In this document: in pieces, positions 51,388-60,523 of the stretch
Layout of the letters: each line of letters opens with the position of its first letter
Position numbering within the stretch: the stretch's first letter is position 1
Assembly: GCA_918797485.1 (NCBI GenBank)
Contig: CAKKNE010000004.1
Location: 5,146,001 to 5,210,000 of the forward strand
Direction of reading: 5' to 3'
DNA from: Pelagomonas calceolata
Taxonomy: Eukaryota > Sar > Pelagophyceae > Pelagomonadales > Pelagomonadaceae
Length of the DNA: 64,000 nucleotides
The notes under the pieces: model-generated
Seen by the model: the letters and a program-made list of their open reading frames with translations, nothing else
What the model was told of the DNA's origin: nothing
The model's database searches: none
Position numbers and translations under genes: made by a program

Positions 51388-54300
51388 ATGCCCTCGTACG
51401 GAGCGCTGCACGCGGCACGCAAACAGTTGGCAGCGCAGCACTTTACCGTCGACGCCGATGCGGTAGCTTGGCTCGACGCGGAGGCGTCGTCTGACGAGAG
51501 CGTTCCGCCGCCACCGCCCCGCTCGGCGCCGCCGCGGCCGCACCGCTCGCGCACGCCGCCGCCGCCGCGCGGAGCGCCGCCGCAACCACAACCAGCGCCG
51601 CGCCGGTCGAAGAGTTCGCCGCCGCGCGCCCGGCGGCGGCCGGCGCCGCGGCCGCCGCCGGCGCCGCGCCGCCGGCTGAGCGTGGGCGAGGCGTGCCGGC
51701 GGCTCGGCGAGCGCGCCTGCGTGCGGCGCGGCCGCCTCGCGCTCGTGGGCGAGCTCTGCACGGACATCGCGGACGTGCCGGCGTTCGCGGCCGCGTGCGA
51801 GACGGTGTACCTGTCGAACAACTGCTTCGCGGCCCTCGACGGCGTACAGGCCTTCCGGCACGTCGTGCAGCTGTCGCTGACGAACAACTGCGTGCTGCAC
51901 CTCGACCGCCTCGAGCCGCTGCGGAGCTTGGAGGCGCTCGTGGTCCTGGCCCTGGAGGGGAACGGCGTCGCGGCGCTGCCGGGCTACCGGAGCCGCTGCC
52001 TCGCGACCTGCGCGGTTTCCCTACGACGGCTCGACGGCCGCGACGTGACGCCGCGGGAGCGCCGCGACGCCGCGGCCGCGGACCGGCGGGACCGGGCCGT
52101 CTGGGACGACCTGCGGCGCCTCGACGCGCGCGCGGCGCGTTTGGGCGCCTACGCCTCGTTGCGGCAGGCGCACGGCGAGCTCCGGGCCTGGTTCGCGGCG
52201 GCGCGCGGGCCCGACGGGCCGCCGCCCGGCCGCGACGTCGAGGCGCGGCTGCTCTTAAGAAGGTGGCGCGTCGGCGACCAGGGCGGATCGTTCGACGGCG
52301 TCGAGTTGCTGGCGCGGCGCGCGGGCCTGCGGCTCCGCGCGGCGACGGGCGCGCGGCCGTCGGACGCCGACGTCTTCGCCCGGGTCCACGACGGGCTGCA
52401 CCGCGCGTTCGCGGCGGCGCTCGGCCGCTGCGGCGGGCTCGCGCGGACCACGCCCGCGCTGGGCCGCGGCCGCATGCCCGTGCGCGCGCTCTGCGCCGCG
52501 GCGCAGGGCGAGGTCGCGCACGTGGCCGCCGCGCTGGCCCTCGCGCCCGCGGCGCCCGCCTCGGGCCCCGCGTCGCTGGCGGACTCGCTGCCGCCGCAGC
52601 AGCTCGAGCCCCCGTCGCCGGACAAGGCGGCCCGCGCCGCGCCGCCCTCGCCCGAGCCCGCGCCGCCGCCGCCCCGGCCACACACGCCGCCGCCCCTCGC
52701 GGCGCGGCCGCCGTCGCCGATCTACGACCGGTCGCGGTCGCCGCCGCCGCCCGCGGCCGAACCGGCGCCGGGCCCGGCCGCGCTCGCGCCGCCGGCGCCG
52801 CCGCCGCCCGCGCGACCTCGGCCGCGGCAGGCGCGGGCGCCCGCGCGACCGGCCCGGCCGCCGCGGGCAACGGCTCAGGCGCGGCCGTCGCGGGCGCAAG
52901 CGCGGCCGGCGAGGCCGTCGCGCTCCCCCGTCCGATCCGCGCCCGCGCCGCGGGCAACCGCTCAGGCTCGGCCGTCGCGGGGTGCCACGCGAGCGCCGGC
53001 GCCCGCGCGGCCGGCGAGGCCGTCGCGCTCCCCCGTGCGATCCGCGCCCGCGCCGGCCGCGCCTGCACCGACCGCGCCCGCGCCGACCGCGGCGGAGCGA
53101 AAGCGCGCGCGGTCGCCGCCGCCGCCGGTCGTCGTCGAGCCCGTCGCGCCGGCCGAACCGGAACCGGCACCGGAACCGGAACCGACGCCGCCGGCGACGC
53201 CGACGACGCGGCAGCGGCGGCGCGCCACGGCCCTCGAGAAGGAGGAGGCCCTCGCCGCGACGCTGCGGGAGCTGTCGACGCACGTGGCGAGCGTGCTCGG
53301 CGTCGACGACGCCGCGAACCGCCGGCTCTGCGACGAGGCGCCGCCCGCCGCGCCGACCGACGAGCGCATGAGCGAGCTCAAGGCCTACACTTCGCACCTC
53401 AAGAAGCGGCTGCGCGCGCTGGAGAAGGCGTCGGGCGCGGAGCGCGCGCGCGCGGAGCGGGCGGCCTTCCTCGTCGACGGCGTCGCGCGGCACCGCGGCG
53501 GCCCGGCGCCGGGCCGCGGCGGCGAGCAAGCCGTCACCGACGCGGAGAAGCGCCTGGCCGAGGTCACGGCGGCGCTGAAGCGGGCCCAGGCGCGGGCCGG
53601 CGACGCGGCCAAGGTCGCCGCGGCGCGCGACGCCGCCCGCGACGCCGCGGCCCGGGCCGCCGAGCGGCGGGCGCGCGCCGAGCGGGCCTGCGACGACGCC
53701 AAGGCCCAGGGCTGCGACGCGCGGGCCCGGCGCGCCGACGCCGAGGCCCAGCTGCTGGCGGCGTCGGAGGAGGCGACGGCGGCGCGCGGCGATGCGACGC
53801 GGTCGCTCTACGACGCGGCGGCCTACTCGTCCGACGACCGGGACTCGAGCGACGACTCGTCGGACGACGACGACTGCGTCGACCGGGCGCGGCGCGGCGC
53901 GGCCGTCGCGGCGCTCGTGGCGCAGCGCGCCGGCGTCGGCGGCGGCGCGCCGCGGCTCGCAAAGGTGCGCGCGCCGTGGCTGCTGCGGCGCATCCTGCGG
54001 CGGTGGCGGGCCGCGAAGAAGGTGAAGCCCTTCAACGCGCCGCGCCTCCGCGCCGCGCTCGAGAAGCTCCGCGAGCACGTCGACCTCGGGCGCCTCGACA
54101 AGGCCGGCGCGAAGCGGGCCGCCGCCGCGGCGCAAAGGCGGGCCTTCCGCGCGCTCCGGGCCCACCGCGCGCCGCGCGCGAAGAAGACAAAGGCGGCCGT
54201 TGCGGAGAAGCCGCCCGACGCGCGCGCGTTGTTTAGAAGGTGGCGGACGCGCGTGGCGTCGGACGCGCGGCTCCGCCGGGCGTCCGAGGCGCTCGTCGCG

Positions 54301-56007
54301 CGGCGGCGGCCGGCGGAGGACGCGCCGCCGGACCACGCGTGGCTCTTCCGCCGGCTGCTGCGCGACTGGCGGCGCGCCGTCAAAGTCAATAGGGAGCACC
54401 GCGCGCGCGCGGCGGCCGAGGTCGAGCCCGTGGGAAGGCGGTTCCGGCGGCGCCGCGGCTTCATCGCCTGGCGCCGCGCGGCGGCCGCGAAGCGCATCCT
54501 GGACCTGGCGGCGGGCGCGAAGGCGGCGCGCCGCCTGCGGAAGCGGCGGTTCGCCCAGTGGCGGTCGAACGCGGACGTCGTCCAGGAGACGCGGGCTGCG
54601 GCGTGCAAGGCGCTGGCGCACTACCTGGAGACGGCGCGGCGGCGGGCCTTCGGGGCGTGGCGCGCGGCGGCGCGGCAGCTGTTCGCGCGGCGGCGGTTCC
54701 GGCGCCTCGGCGCGGGCCTCGCGCGCGCGGCGCGGCGGCCGCTCCTCGACGCGGCCGCCGCGGCGGCCAGGGGCGCGCGGGCCAAGGAGACGCGCGATTC
54801 GGCGGCGGCCCTCGCCTTCCGGCGGGACAAGCGCAAGGAGCGCGCCGCGCAAGCGCTCCAGAAGTGGCGCCGCGACGTCGCGGCGCTGCGGGCGCGCGCG
54901 CGGCGGCTCGCGCGCGCGGCCGACGAGCTGCAGGACGCGGCCGCCGCGCCCCGGCCGGCGCCGCGGCCCGGCGCCGCCGCGACCGTGCAGCCGCGCCTGG
55001 CGTCCGTGCACGAGGCGCGGCGGCGGCGCGACGCGGCGAAGGCCGCCGCCGACGCCGCGCAGCGCGAGCTCGTGCGGCGCGCGACGCGCGCCGCGGCCTC
55101 GCGCGCGGCGGCCGCCGCGGCGACGCGGCAGGGCGACGCCGCGCGCCGCGCCGTCGCCGAGGCCGCCCGGGAGGCCGCGCGCGCCGCGGCGGCCGCGCAG
55201 CGCGAAGCCTCTCGGGCGACGGCGGCCGAGACGGCGCGCGCGACGGCGGCGCGGCGCGCGGACCTGGCCGAGGACCGGGTCCGGGACGAGGCCGCGGCCC
55301 TGGCGGCGGCGACGGCGGCGCTCGACGCGCTCGCGGACGGCCTCGGCGAGGAGCTGGGCGTCGCGAAGATGAGCGGCCTCGCGGCGCCGAAGCGGAAGAA
55401 GAAGAGCAGTCTGCGGAGCGGCGCCACGGCCCTCGTGCACGCGACGTCCGGCACGCCGCCGCCCGCGCCGCGGCGCCAGGCGACGTCGCGGCACAAGGCG
55501 TTTCGGGCGCTGGCCGACTGCGAGAACCGCCTCCTCTGGTTGCGCACGGCGGAGCAGGAGCTCGACAAGGCGTGCGCGGACCGGGCGCTCGCCGCGGCCC
55601 AGCTGTCGGAGCAGGCCGAGGCGCAGAGTCGCGAGGCCGACGTTAAATTGGAGAAGGCCCTGAACCTCGCGCGCGAGCTGCGCGAGGCCGTCGCCGAGGC
55701 CGGCCGGCGGACGGCCGAGCACGAGATACGCCGCAAGCGGGCCCTGGAGTTGCTGGAGCGGCTGAACGCGGACCTGAAGCGCGCGAATCTGGATTTGGCG
55801 GCGTCCGAGGACGCGCGCGACGAGCTGATCGCGCGGGCGGACCGGCGCAACGCGCGGCTGCGAGCCGAGCGCGAGGCTGAGCGAGTAGACGGCGACGTCG
55901 TCGCGCCTGCTGGCGTGCCGGAGACGCCGTCGGGGGGGTTGCCTTGGAGTGATGACGATCCGACGCCTAGGAGCGTCGGCGGGCGACGGGTGTTTGCGAC
56001 GACCTGA
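51388..56007 (+). CDS. LRR plus Sfi1-like repeat and coiled-coil protein (centriole/basal body-type)
   Basis: A single-exon 1,539-aa protein from ATG 51388 (MPSYGALHAARKQLAAQ). Residues about 137-225 are SDS22-type leucine-rich repeats with a cap (VYLSNNCFAALDGVQAF, VQLSLTNNCVLHLDRLEPL, LVVLALEGNGVAALPG, RRLDGRDVTPRER). A Pro/Ala-rich stretch (about 410-650) holds a 35-40 residue tandem copy (RATAQARPSR, then ARPARPSRSPVRSAPAP). From about 870 to 1160, at least seven Sfi1-like units occur (ILRRWRAAKKV, LFRRWRTRVAS, LLRDWRRAVKV, FIAWRRAAAAK, FAQWRSNADV, FGAWRAAARQ, LQKWRRDVAAL), the L-x-x-W pattern that binds centrin. Long Ala/Arg-rich coiled coils fill the rest. The order LRR, Sfi1, coiled coil is typical of centrosomal proteins. 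Composition is extremely Arg/Ala-rich, but the W spacing supports this frame. Confidence 0.85.
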   Translation: MPSYGALHAARKQLAAQHFTVDADAVAWLDAEASSDESVPPPPPRSAPPRPHRSRTPPPPRGAPPQPQPAPRRSKSSPPRARRRPAPRPPPAPRRRLSVGEACRRLGERACVRRGRLALVGELCTDIADVPAFAAACETVYLSNNCFAALDGVQAFRHVVQLSLTNNCVLHLDRLEPLRSLEALVVLALEGNGVAALPGYRSRCLATCAVSLRRLDGRDVTPRERRDAAAADRRDRAVWDDLRRLDARAARLGAYASLRQAHGELRAWFAAARGPDGPPPGRDVEARLLLRRWRVGDQGGSFDGVELLARRAGLRLRAATGARPSDADVFARVHDGLHRAFAAALGRCGGLARTTPALGRGRMPVRALCAAAQGEVAHVAAALALAPAAPASGPASLADSLPPQQLEPPSPDKAARAAPPSPEPAPPPPRPHTPPPLAARPPSPIYDRSRSPPPPAAEPAPGPAALAPPAPPPPARPRPRQARAPARPARPPRATAQARPSRAQARPARPSRSPVRSAPAPRATAQARPSRGATRAPAPARPARPSRSPVRSAPAPAAPAPTAPAPTAAERKRARSPPPPVVVEPVAPAEPEPAPEPEPTPPATPTTRQRRRATALEKEEALAATLRELSTHVASVLGVDDAANRRLCDEAPPAAPTDERMSELKAYTSHLKKRLRALEKASGAERARAERAAFLVDGVARHRGGPAPGRGGEQAVTDAEKRLAEVTAALKRAQARAGDAAKVAAARDAARDAAARAAERRARAERACDDAKAQGCDARARRADAEAQLLAASEEATAARGDATRSLYDAAAYSSDDRDSSDDSSDDDDCVDRARRGAAVAALVAQRAGVGGGAPRLAKVRAPWLLRRILRRWRAAKKVKPFNAPRLRAALEKLREHVDLGRLDKAGAKRAAAAAQRRAFRALRAHRAPRAKKTKAAVAEKPPDARALFRRWRTRVASDARLRRASEALVARRRPAEDAPPDHAWLFRRLLRDWRRAVKVNREHRARAAAEVEPVGRRFRRRRGFIAWRRAAAAKRILDLAAGAKAARRLRKRRFAQWRSNADVVQETRAAACKALAHYLETARRRAFGAWRAAARQLFARRRFRRLGAGLARAARRPLLDAAAAAARGARAKETRDSAAALAFRRDKRKERAAQALQKWRRDVAALRARARRLARAADELQDAAAAPRPAPRPGAAATVQPRLASVHEARRRRDAAKAAADAAQRELVRRATRAAASRAAAAAATRQGDAARRAVAEAAREAARAAAAAQREASRATAAETARATAARRADLAEDRVRDEAAALAAATAALDALADGLGEELGVAKMSGLAAPKRKKKSSLRSGATALVHATSGTPPPAPRRQATSRHKAFRALADCENRLLWLRTAEQELDKACADRALAAAQLSEQAEAQSREADVKLEKALNLARELREAVAEAGRRTAEHEIRRKRALELLERLNADLKRANLDLAASEDARDELIARADRRNARLRAEREAERVDGDVVAPAGVPETPSGGLPWSDDDPTPRSVGGRRVFATT
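52855..53060 (+). repeat. Tandem duplication inside the Pro/Ala-rich linker
   Basis: Two neighbouring copies of about 100 bp encode RATAQARPSR followed by ARPARPSRSPVRSAPAP. Near-identity at the DNA level indicates recent expansion or ongoing homogenisation. Confidence 0.75.
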
Positions 56008-56147
56008 ATAAGTATCTTTGGAATATCGAACTTCACAAGGGTCTTTTTTGTGTTCACGGCATGGCGGACGAGCGTCCAGGCGAAGGGATATACTAGTAAC
56101 TTAAGGTTAAACAAAAACACAGCCATGTCGAACGCGACGAGCCAGAA

Positions 56148-57639
56148 CTAGGAAAACCACAAATCCCGCCGCTTCAGCAACGCGTCCCAGTCGATCTCGT
56201 CGGTAATAGCGACGCGCCTCGAGCCGCGCACCCAGACGTTGAGGGCGAGGCGCCTCCCTTTCACATCAAAAGCCGGGTGCGCGTCGCAGCGCCACACGTC
56301 GGTGGGCATCGTGCCGAAAGCGGCCACAGGAAAGACGCCAAGCCACGCCTCCCGATCACCGCCAGAAAGGACGCGCAACGCCGCCTCGCCCGCCTCGAGG
56401 CCGAAGGCCGCGTGTTCCTTCGCATAGGTATCCGTCACGACAAGGTCGCCGCGGCCGGGAACGCCGACGGGGTGCCCCGAGGCCCGCTCCGAGAGCACCT
56501 GGCACGACCCGCCCTCGACGTCGTCGAACGCGCAGACCTTGCCTTCGTAGTTCATCGACAGCCGCCCGTCCTCGAGCCAGTTCGGGTGGTTCCCGTCGCG
56601 GAGCCACGTCGCGACGACGCGCACGTCCGCGCCGTCCGGGTTCACCGTCAGCGCGTGGTTCGCGTCGCCCCGGGGACACCCTTGCCCGCGGGCGCGCACG
56701 ACGACCAGGAGCCGCGTCCCCTTTGCGTTCCACTTCACGTGGAAGACGTGCCGGTGGCACTCGGCTCCTTTTCGCGCGTCGCCGCCGGCGACGGCGCGAG
56801 GCCGCGAATCCAGCTCGGCGGCGGCGACGAGGGCGCTGAGCTCGAGGAAGGCCGTGGCGTTCGTCCTCAGGTCGAGGACGTGGACGCCGTCCTTCTGACT
56901 TTCTAGATGGCGGAGCTGTTCGGGCGTGACCTGTGTGGAATCAAATTTTGGGCGCCCCACGCCATCGACGCGAGGTTGCCTCCATTCCTGCGTCTGCTCG
57001 ATAGCGTAACCCAAATCACTGTTTGATTTCCACACGGGGTGTGACGACGACGCCGTAGCCATCTTGCGTCATTCTTAGTGCCGCCAGGTCCCGCGGCGCG
57101 GCCGCCCGGGCGCCGTCTCGGGTCACGTGGTAGACGGGCGTCGGCAGCCTCGTTTCCCTCCCGCGCTGCCAGTCGCTGCGGACGCCCCGGACGATGGGCG
57201 CGCCGTCGCCGCGCGTCCCGACGACGTCGTTGAAGTAGAGCTCGTCGTCGGACGCGCCCCACTGGACTTGCGCGCCGAGCTGCGCGTCCCAGGCAGCCGT
57301 CGGCCGCCGGTACGCGACCGGAAAGCGGTCCTTGCGCTTCTTCTGGAGGTCGTAGACGACGACCTCCGCCACGTCGCCCGGCGTTACGTCCGCGGGGCCC
57401 TCGCGGCGCGTCCGCGTCGCGCAGACGTAGCGGCCCGACGGCGAGATGGCGCTGGAGTCGAAGAAGCGGTGCGTCGTGCGCGCGCCGCCGACGACCTGCC
57501 ACCGGACGTCGTAGGTCGACCGCGGCCGCTTGATCGTCGCGGCGCCCCACCGCGGCGCCACGACCCAGACCGTCGCCCAGAGAATGACCAGCAGCGGCGT
57601 GAATTTTATGCCGCGCTTCAGCAGGGACTGCTGCGGCAT
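56148..57639 (-). CDS. Membrane-anchored beta-propeller protein (TolB/PD40-like)
   Basis: Exons 57639-57046 and 56930-56148 give 458 aa. The N-terminus (MPQQSLLKRGIKFTPLLVIL then WATVWVVAP) is a signal anchor. The rest is strand-rich with propeller blades: SAISPSGRYVCATRTRR, EVVVYDLQKKRKDRFP, VQWGASDDELYFNDVVG, FHVKWNAKGTRLLVVVRAR, NHPNWLEDGRLSMNYEG, AHPAFDVKGRRLALNVW. Blades of the form H-P-x-F/W...D-G-R/K occur in TolB-like and oligogalacturonate-lyase-like propellers, and the central HPNWLEDGRLS is close to the latter. A catalytic role cannot be shown. The intron is an introner. A GCTAG motif lies upstream. Confidence 0.85.
56931..57037 (+). mobile_element. Introner in the beta-propeller gene
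   Basis: A 107-bp element. The intron is 57045 down to 56931, donor GTCACACC, exonic copy GTCACGCC, acceptor CACACAG, phase 0, joining YGV to VTPEQLRHLE. The donor-side end has changed to CCACACGG; the acceptor side is intact apart from one missing A just inside (TGGAATCAAA). It is of the AAATTTTGGGCGCCCCACG subfamily and antisense to the gene. Confidence 0.93.
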
Positions 57640-57735
57640 GGTGCCTTGTGCAGTGCTGAGCCTTAAGCAATTTTTGATTCAGCGAGACACCACTGCGCTA
57701 AACATTATTCGTATATTTCTATTATCTTACGGAAG

Positions 57736-57760
57736 GTGCACTCAAGTGCACTCAAGTGCT
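57736..57760. repeat. Short tandem repeat upstream of the beta-propeller gene
   Basis: GTGCACTCAA is repeated in tandem (about two and a half copies) at roughly 57737-57760, about 100 bp upstream of the gene start and next to the GCTAG motif. Confidence 0.7.
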
Positions 57761-57781
57761 CTTTTTCAGACTTGGTTGCTA

Positions 57782-57805
57782 GCTAGCGATTGTAAGATAC
57801 TAGCT
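57782..57805 (-). promoter_or_regulatory. GCTAG upstream motif, copy 3 (variant)
   Basis: On the minus strand: AGCTAGTATCTTACAATCGC then TAGC. It differs from the other copies at a few inner positions. It points toward the beta-propeller gene start, 142 bp away, and lies 21 bp beyond the 3' end of the next gene. Confidence 0.45.
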
Positions 57806-57826
57806 GCACTAAGCCTTGGATGATAC

Positions 57827-58609
57827 TTACAACAGCGACGCGTCCGCGGCGACGCGGACCGCGTAGCCGTCCGGGTCCGTGAGCAGGCACACGTCCCCCT
57901 GGCTGACGACCGTGCCGCCCGTGATGCCGGCGCGGATCGCGCACGACGCCGGGTCGGACACGACGTTGATCTCGGCGTCGGGCTCGACCTTCTCCGAGCC
58001 ATAGACGTAGCGCAGCTCGAGCCGCGCCGCGCCCGAGGCGCCGGACTCGGGGCCCGCGTCGTCGTCGGAGAAGCCGACGTAGGCCGCAAGCGCGGCCTCG
58101 TCGGGCACGAGCGCCCGCTGCCGCAGCAGCGTCATGCCGAGGCCCGTCGTGTAGAACTCGATCGCTGCCGGCAGGTCCTTCACCTTGAGGACGACCTTCG
58201 CGGCCGGCTGGGCCGGCGCCGGCGCGTCCTTGCTGGCGGCGAAGCCGGCCCAGACCCTCCGGCTCTGCGGATCATCGAGCGCGGCGACGTCCCAGAGCGT
58301 TTCGGTCTTCTCAGCGTCCTCATCCGGCAGGGACGAAGCCGTGAGCTCGCGCCGCTCAGCGTCGCCGCCGGCCTTGGCCAGGGCCTCGGCGGTCGGGAGC
58401 TCGACGCCGACGCCGAGGCAGCCGAGCTTGCAAGGCGTGGGCTCCGCGGCCGCGTCGAAGCGCAGACGAAAGCCGTCGTCGAAGCAGACCGCGTCGCCGT
58501 CGGTACCGATGCCAAGGGTGTCCTGGAACCAGGCCGCCGGCGACGGGCCGCCGAGTTTGACGCTGTGCAGTAAGGCGTGCGCAGTGGTCAGTGTCAACAG
58601 CAGCCGCAT
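57827..58609 (-). CDS. VOC/glyoxalase-fold protein, secreted or organelle-targeted
   Basis: A single-exon 260-aa protein. ATG 58609 is chosen (MRLLLTLTTAHALLHSVKLG), giving a short signal-like N-terminus; the longer open frame upstream starts only at TTG. The C-terminal half is a clear VOC module: VVLKVKDLPAAIEFYTTGLG, MTLLRQRA, ARLELRYVYGS and GDVCLLTDPDGYAVRVAAD. The N-terminal half (LHSVKLGGPSPAAWFQDTLG, FDDGFRLRF) looks like a second, worn VOC module. VOC metal ligands are usually H/Q/E; here the first position reads V-L-K-V, so glyoxalase I activity is doubtful. It is divergent from the zinc-ribbon gene. Confidence 0.82.
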   Translation of the reverse strand: MRLLLTLTTAHALLHSVKLGGPSPAAWFQDTLGIGTDGDAVCFDDGFRLRFDAAAEPTPCKLGCLGVGVELPTAEALAKAGGDAERRELTASSLPDEDAEKTETLWDVAALDDPQSRRVWAGFAASKDAPAPAQPAAKVVLKVKDLPAAIEFYTTGLGMTLLRQRALVPDEAALAAYVGFSDDDAGPESGASGAARLELRYVYGSEKVEPDAEINVVSDPASCAIRAGITGGTVVSQGDVCLLTDPDGYAVRVAADASLL

Positions 58610-58989
58610 GGTGGCAAGTGTTTGGCGGCGGCTGCAAGGTCGTAGACTGCAACTAGTATCAATGCAACTCCTCGTGAGCAACGGCTGCAGCAAGGTTGCA
58701 GAAGGATCACGAATCTTCTGACGAGCAAATGCACATATGGATGGCGACAGCAGCGGCACTTGCACCACTATAGCCAACTAGCGGCTGTAAGGCACTAGCA
58801 AGTCCTTGTCTGGGGCCGCTGTCTTTGGCGCCTGTGCCAGTGCACATCGCTGCGAGCATAAAGCTCCTCGGCACACGCTAGCGGCGGAGAAAAAGGCGCA
58901 GCTTCTAAGAGTGCTCCGCTCCCAGCTTGTGAGAGCTCAGGGCAGTGGTACCTCGCAGCCTACAGTGCGCGACGCTACCCACAAAAACC
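58610..58989. other. Divergent promoter region with a GCTAG motif
   Basis: A 380-bp region between the VOC and zinc-ribbon gene starts. No supported ORF. It contains GCTAG motif copy 4. Confidence 0.6.
58777..58802 (-). promoter_or_regulatory. GCTAG upstream motif, copy 4
   Basis: On the minus strand: CTTGCTAGTGCCTTACAGCC then GCTAGT. It lies 167 bp from the VOC gene start in the same direction, and 187 bp from the divergent zinc-ribbon gene. Confidence 0.5.
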
Positions 58990-60111
58990 ATGGCCGGTGT
59001 CCTCGCCGAGGCCTTCACGGAGGGCCGATGCGCGCTCGCCGGCATCAAGCAGTCCCTGAGATGCGTGCGGAAGCCCTGCGGCGGCGTCGCCAAGGCCGCC
59101 TTCGAGGGCTCCGTCGATGACTTCGTCGCGGCGAACCCCGGGGCCGAGGCGCAGCTCTACAACCGCGTCAAGCAGTGCGGGCACTGCCGCAAGGTCTGCG
59201 CCTACACGCTCGCGACGTGCAACGGCTGCGGCGCCGACCTCGCGTCGGTCGACGAGTCGCGGACGCCGAACGTCTTCATGGGCTTCGCGCACGGCATCGC
59301 GCGGGCGGGCTTCCCCCTCCGGGCCTCGACGCGCCTCGAGACGGAGGACGTGCTGGTCTTCGACGACCCGCTCGTGCTCGCGGGCTGCCACGTCTGCGCC
59401 ATCCCGACGGACGTGCACGTGCCGACGGCGGCCGGGCTCTTCGCGGACCCGGCCCGGGGCGCGGCGCTCATGCGGCGGCTCGAGGCGGCGGCCTGGGCCG
59501 CCGTCGAGGCCCAGTTCCTGGCCGACGACGCCTGGATGGCCGGCGTCTACGGGACGCCGCGGCCGTCCGACGAGACGCTGCGGCGGGCCGTCGTCGCGGG
59601 CCTCAACGCGCCGCCGTCGCAGTACCAGCTCCACCTCCAGTACCTGCTGCCGCCCCTGCTGCCGCGCCAGCTCCAGCTCTACCGCGTGGGGAACCACTTC
59701 ACGAAGGACCGGTTCCTGCCGCTGGACTGGGTCCTCGCGGCCCTCGACGCGCTCGCGGCCAAGGGCGTCGCCTTCGACGAGGACCTGGACGGCGCCGAGC
59801 TCATCGCGCGCGTCCAGGCCGTCGAGGGCTTGGAGGGCGTCGACTACGAGGCGAGCTGGCGGCGCTGCTACGACGGCGTCGCGGCGTCGCAGACGGCGCT
59901 CGGGCGCTACGCGCCCGACCTCTTCGCCTACGCCGTGCGCGACGAGGACATGCGCGTGCTGGACCTCGCGAGCGGCGCCGCTGCGACGGGCGTCGACGCC
60001 AACGAGTTGGCGAACGCGGACAAGGGCGCGCTGGGCGGCTACGACCGCGACGGCGCCGTGTACTACTCGTTCCCCCGGGCCGCGCCGCTGCCGCTGCTGT
60101 CCGAGTTGTAG
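58990..60111 (+). CDS. Zinc-ribbon protein with HIT-like central region, uncharacterised
   Basis: A single-exon 373-aa protein from ATG 58990 (MAGVLAEAFTEG), context AAAACCATGG. Residues about 55-90 hold a possible zinc ribbon (CGHCRKVCAYTLATCNGCGA, four Cys in two CxxC pairs). A central segment follows, LETEDVLVFDDPLVLAGCHV then CAIPTDVHVPTAAGLF. The pattern of E-D-x-x-V-F-D-D-P and C-H-x-x-x-I-P is reminiscent of HIT-fold hydrolases, but the H-x-H-x-H triad is absent. A helical C-terminal half includes LHLQYLLPPLLPRQLQLYRV and NHFTKDRFLPLDWVL. It looks conserved and well formed, but no named family can be assigned. Confidence 0.78.
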   Translation: MAGVLAEAFTEGRCALAGIKQSLRCVRKPCGGVAKAAFEGSVDDFVAANPGAEAQLYNRVKQCGHCRKVCAYTLATCNGCGADLASVDESRTPNVFMGFAHGIARAGFPLRASTRLETEDVLVFDDPLVLAGCHVCAIPTDVHVPTAAGLFADPARGAALMRRLEAAAWAAVEAQFLADDAWMAGVYGTPRPSDETLRRAVVAGLNAPPSQYQLHLQYLLPPLLPRQLQLYRVGNHFTKDRFLPLDWVLAALDALAAKGVAFDEDLDGAELIARVQAVEGLEGVDYEASWRRCYDGVAASQTALGRYAPDLFAYAVRDEDMRVLDLASGAAATGVDANELANADKGALGGYDRDGAVYYSFPRAAPLPLLSEL

Positions 60112-60523
60112 TCCTGGTTTTCCGTTCGCTCTTCTTCCTGTGCCGTTTCGTTCGCCTTTGGTGCTACCTGAGCGTTGCCTGCCCGGGCGCGGGCGCGAAA
60201 AAAAAAATTCCTCTCCGTAAACCTGGATTTCCGTCTGATTCGTAATAAGCCTATGTGCACTACGTCGACAAGAGACTACAAGCCTGCGGTGTGCACCCAT
60301 GGTCGCAGAGGAGGCTCATCTCCAGCGCCGCGCTCTGCGAGCACAGCTGCCCCTCATACACGCCGAGGCACACCGAAACGGCAGCCGCACCGCGCTGAGA
60401 ACAACCAAGGGGTCATCCGTCGTCGGTGCGGCGGCTGCCCAGACTACTTGGCCGAGGAGCTGAGAGCCACATACACTTGGCTGGGAGAGCCACATACACT
60501 TGGCTGGGAGAGCCACAGGACAA
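60112..60523. other. Intergenic region ending in a 23-bp tandem repeat
   Basis: A 412-bp region with a 10-base A-run at about 60199-60208 just beyond the zinc-ribbon gene and no supported ORF. The repeat at 60463-60517 sits immediately upstream of the next start codon. Confidence 0.6.
60463..60517 (+). repeat. 23-bp tandem repeat in the 5' leader of the SHIPPO-like gene
   Basis: Two perfect units (AGAGCCACATACACTTGGCT plus GGG) at 60463-60485 and 60486-60508, then a 9-bp partial third unit. The array ends 6 bp before the ATG at 60524, so a change in copy number would alter leader length only. Confidence 0.9.

Noticed and set aside
52255-55722. Minus-strand 1,155-codon frame opposite the LRR-Sfi1 gene
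   Set aside because: Shadow frame with no motif; the plus-strand frame shows LRR and L-x-x-W repeats.
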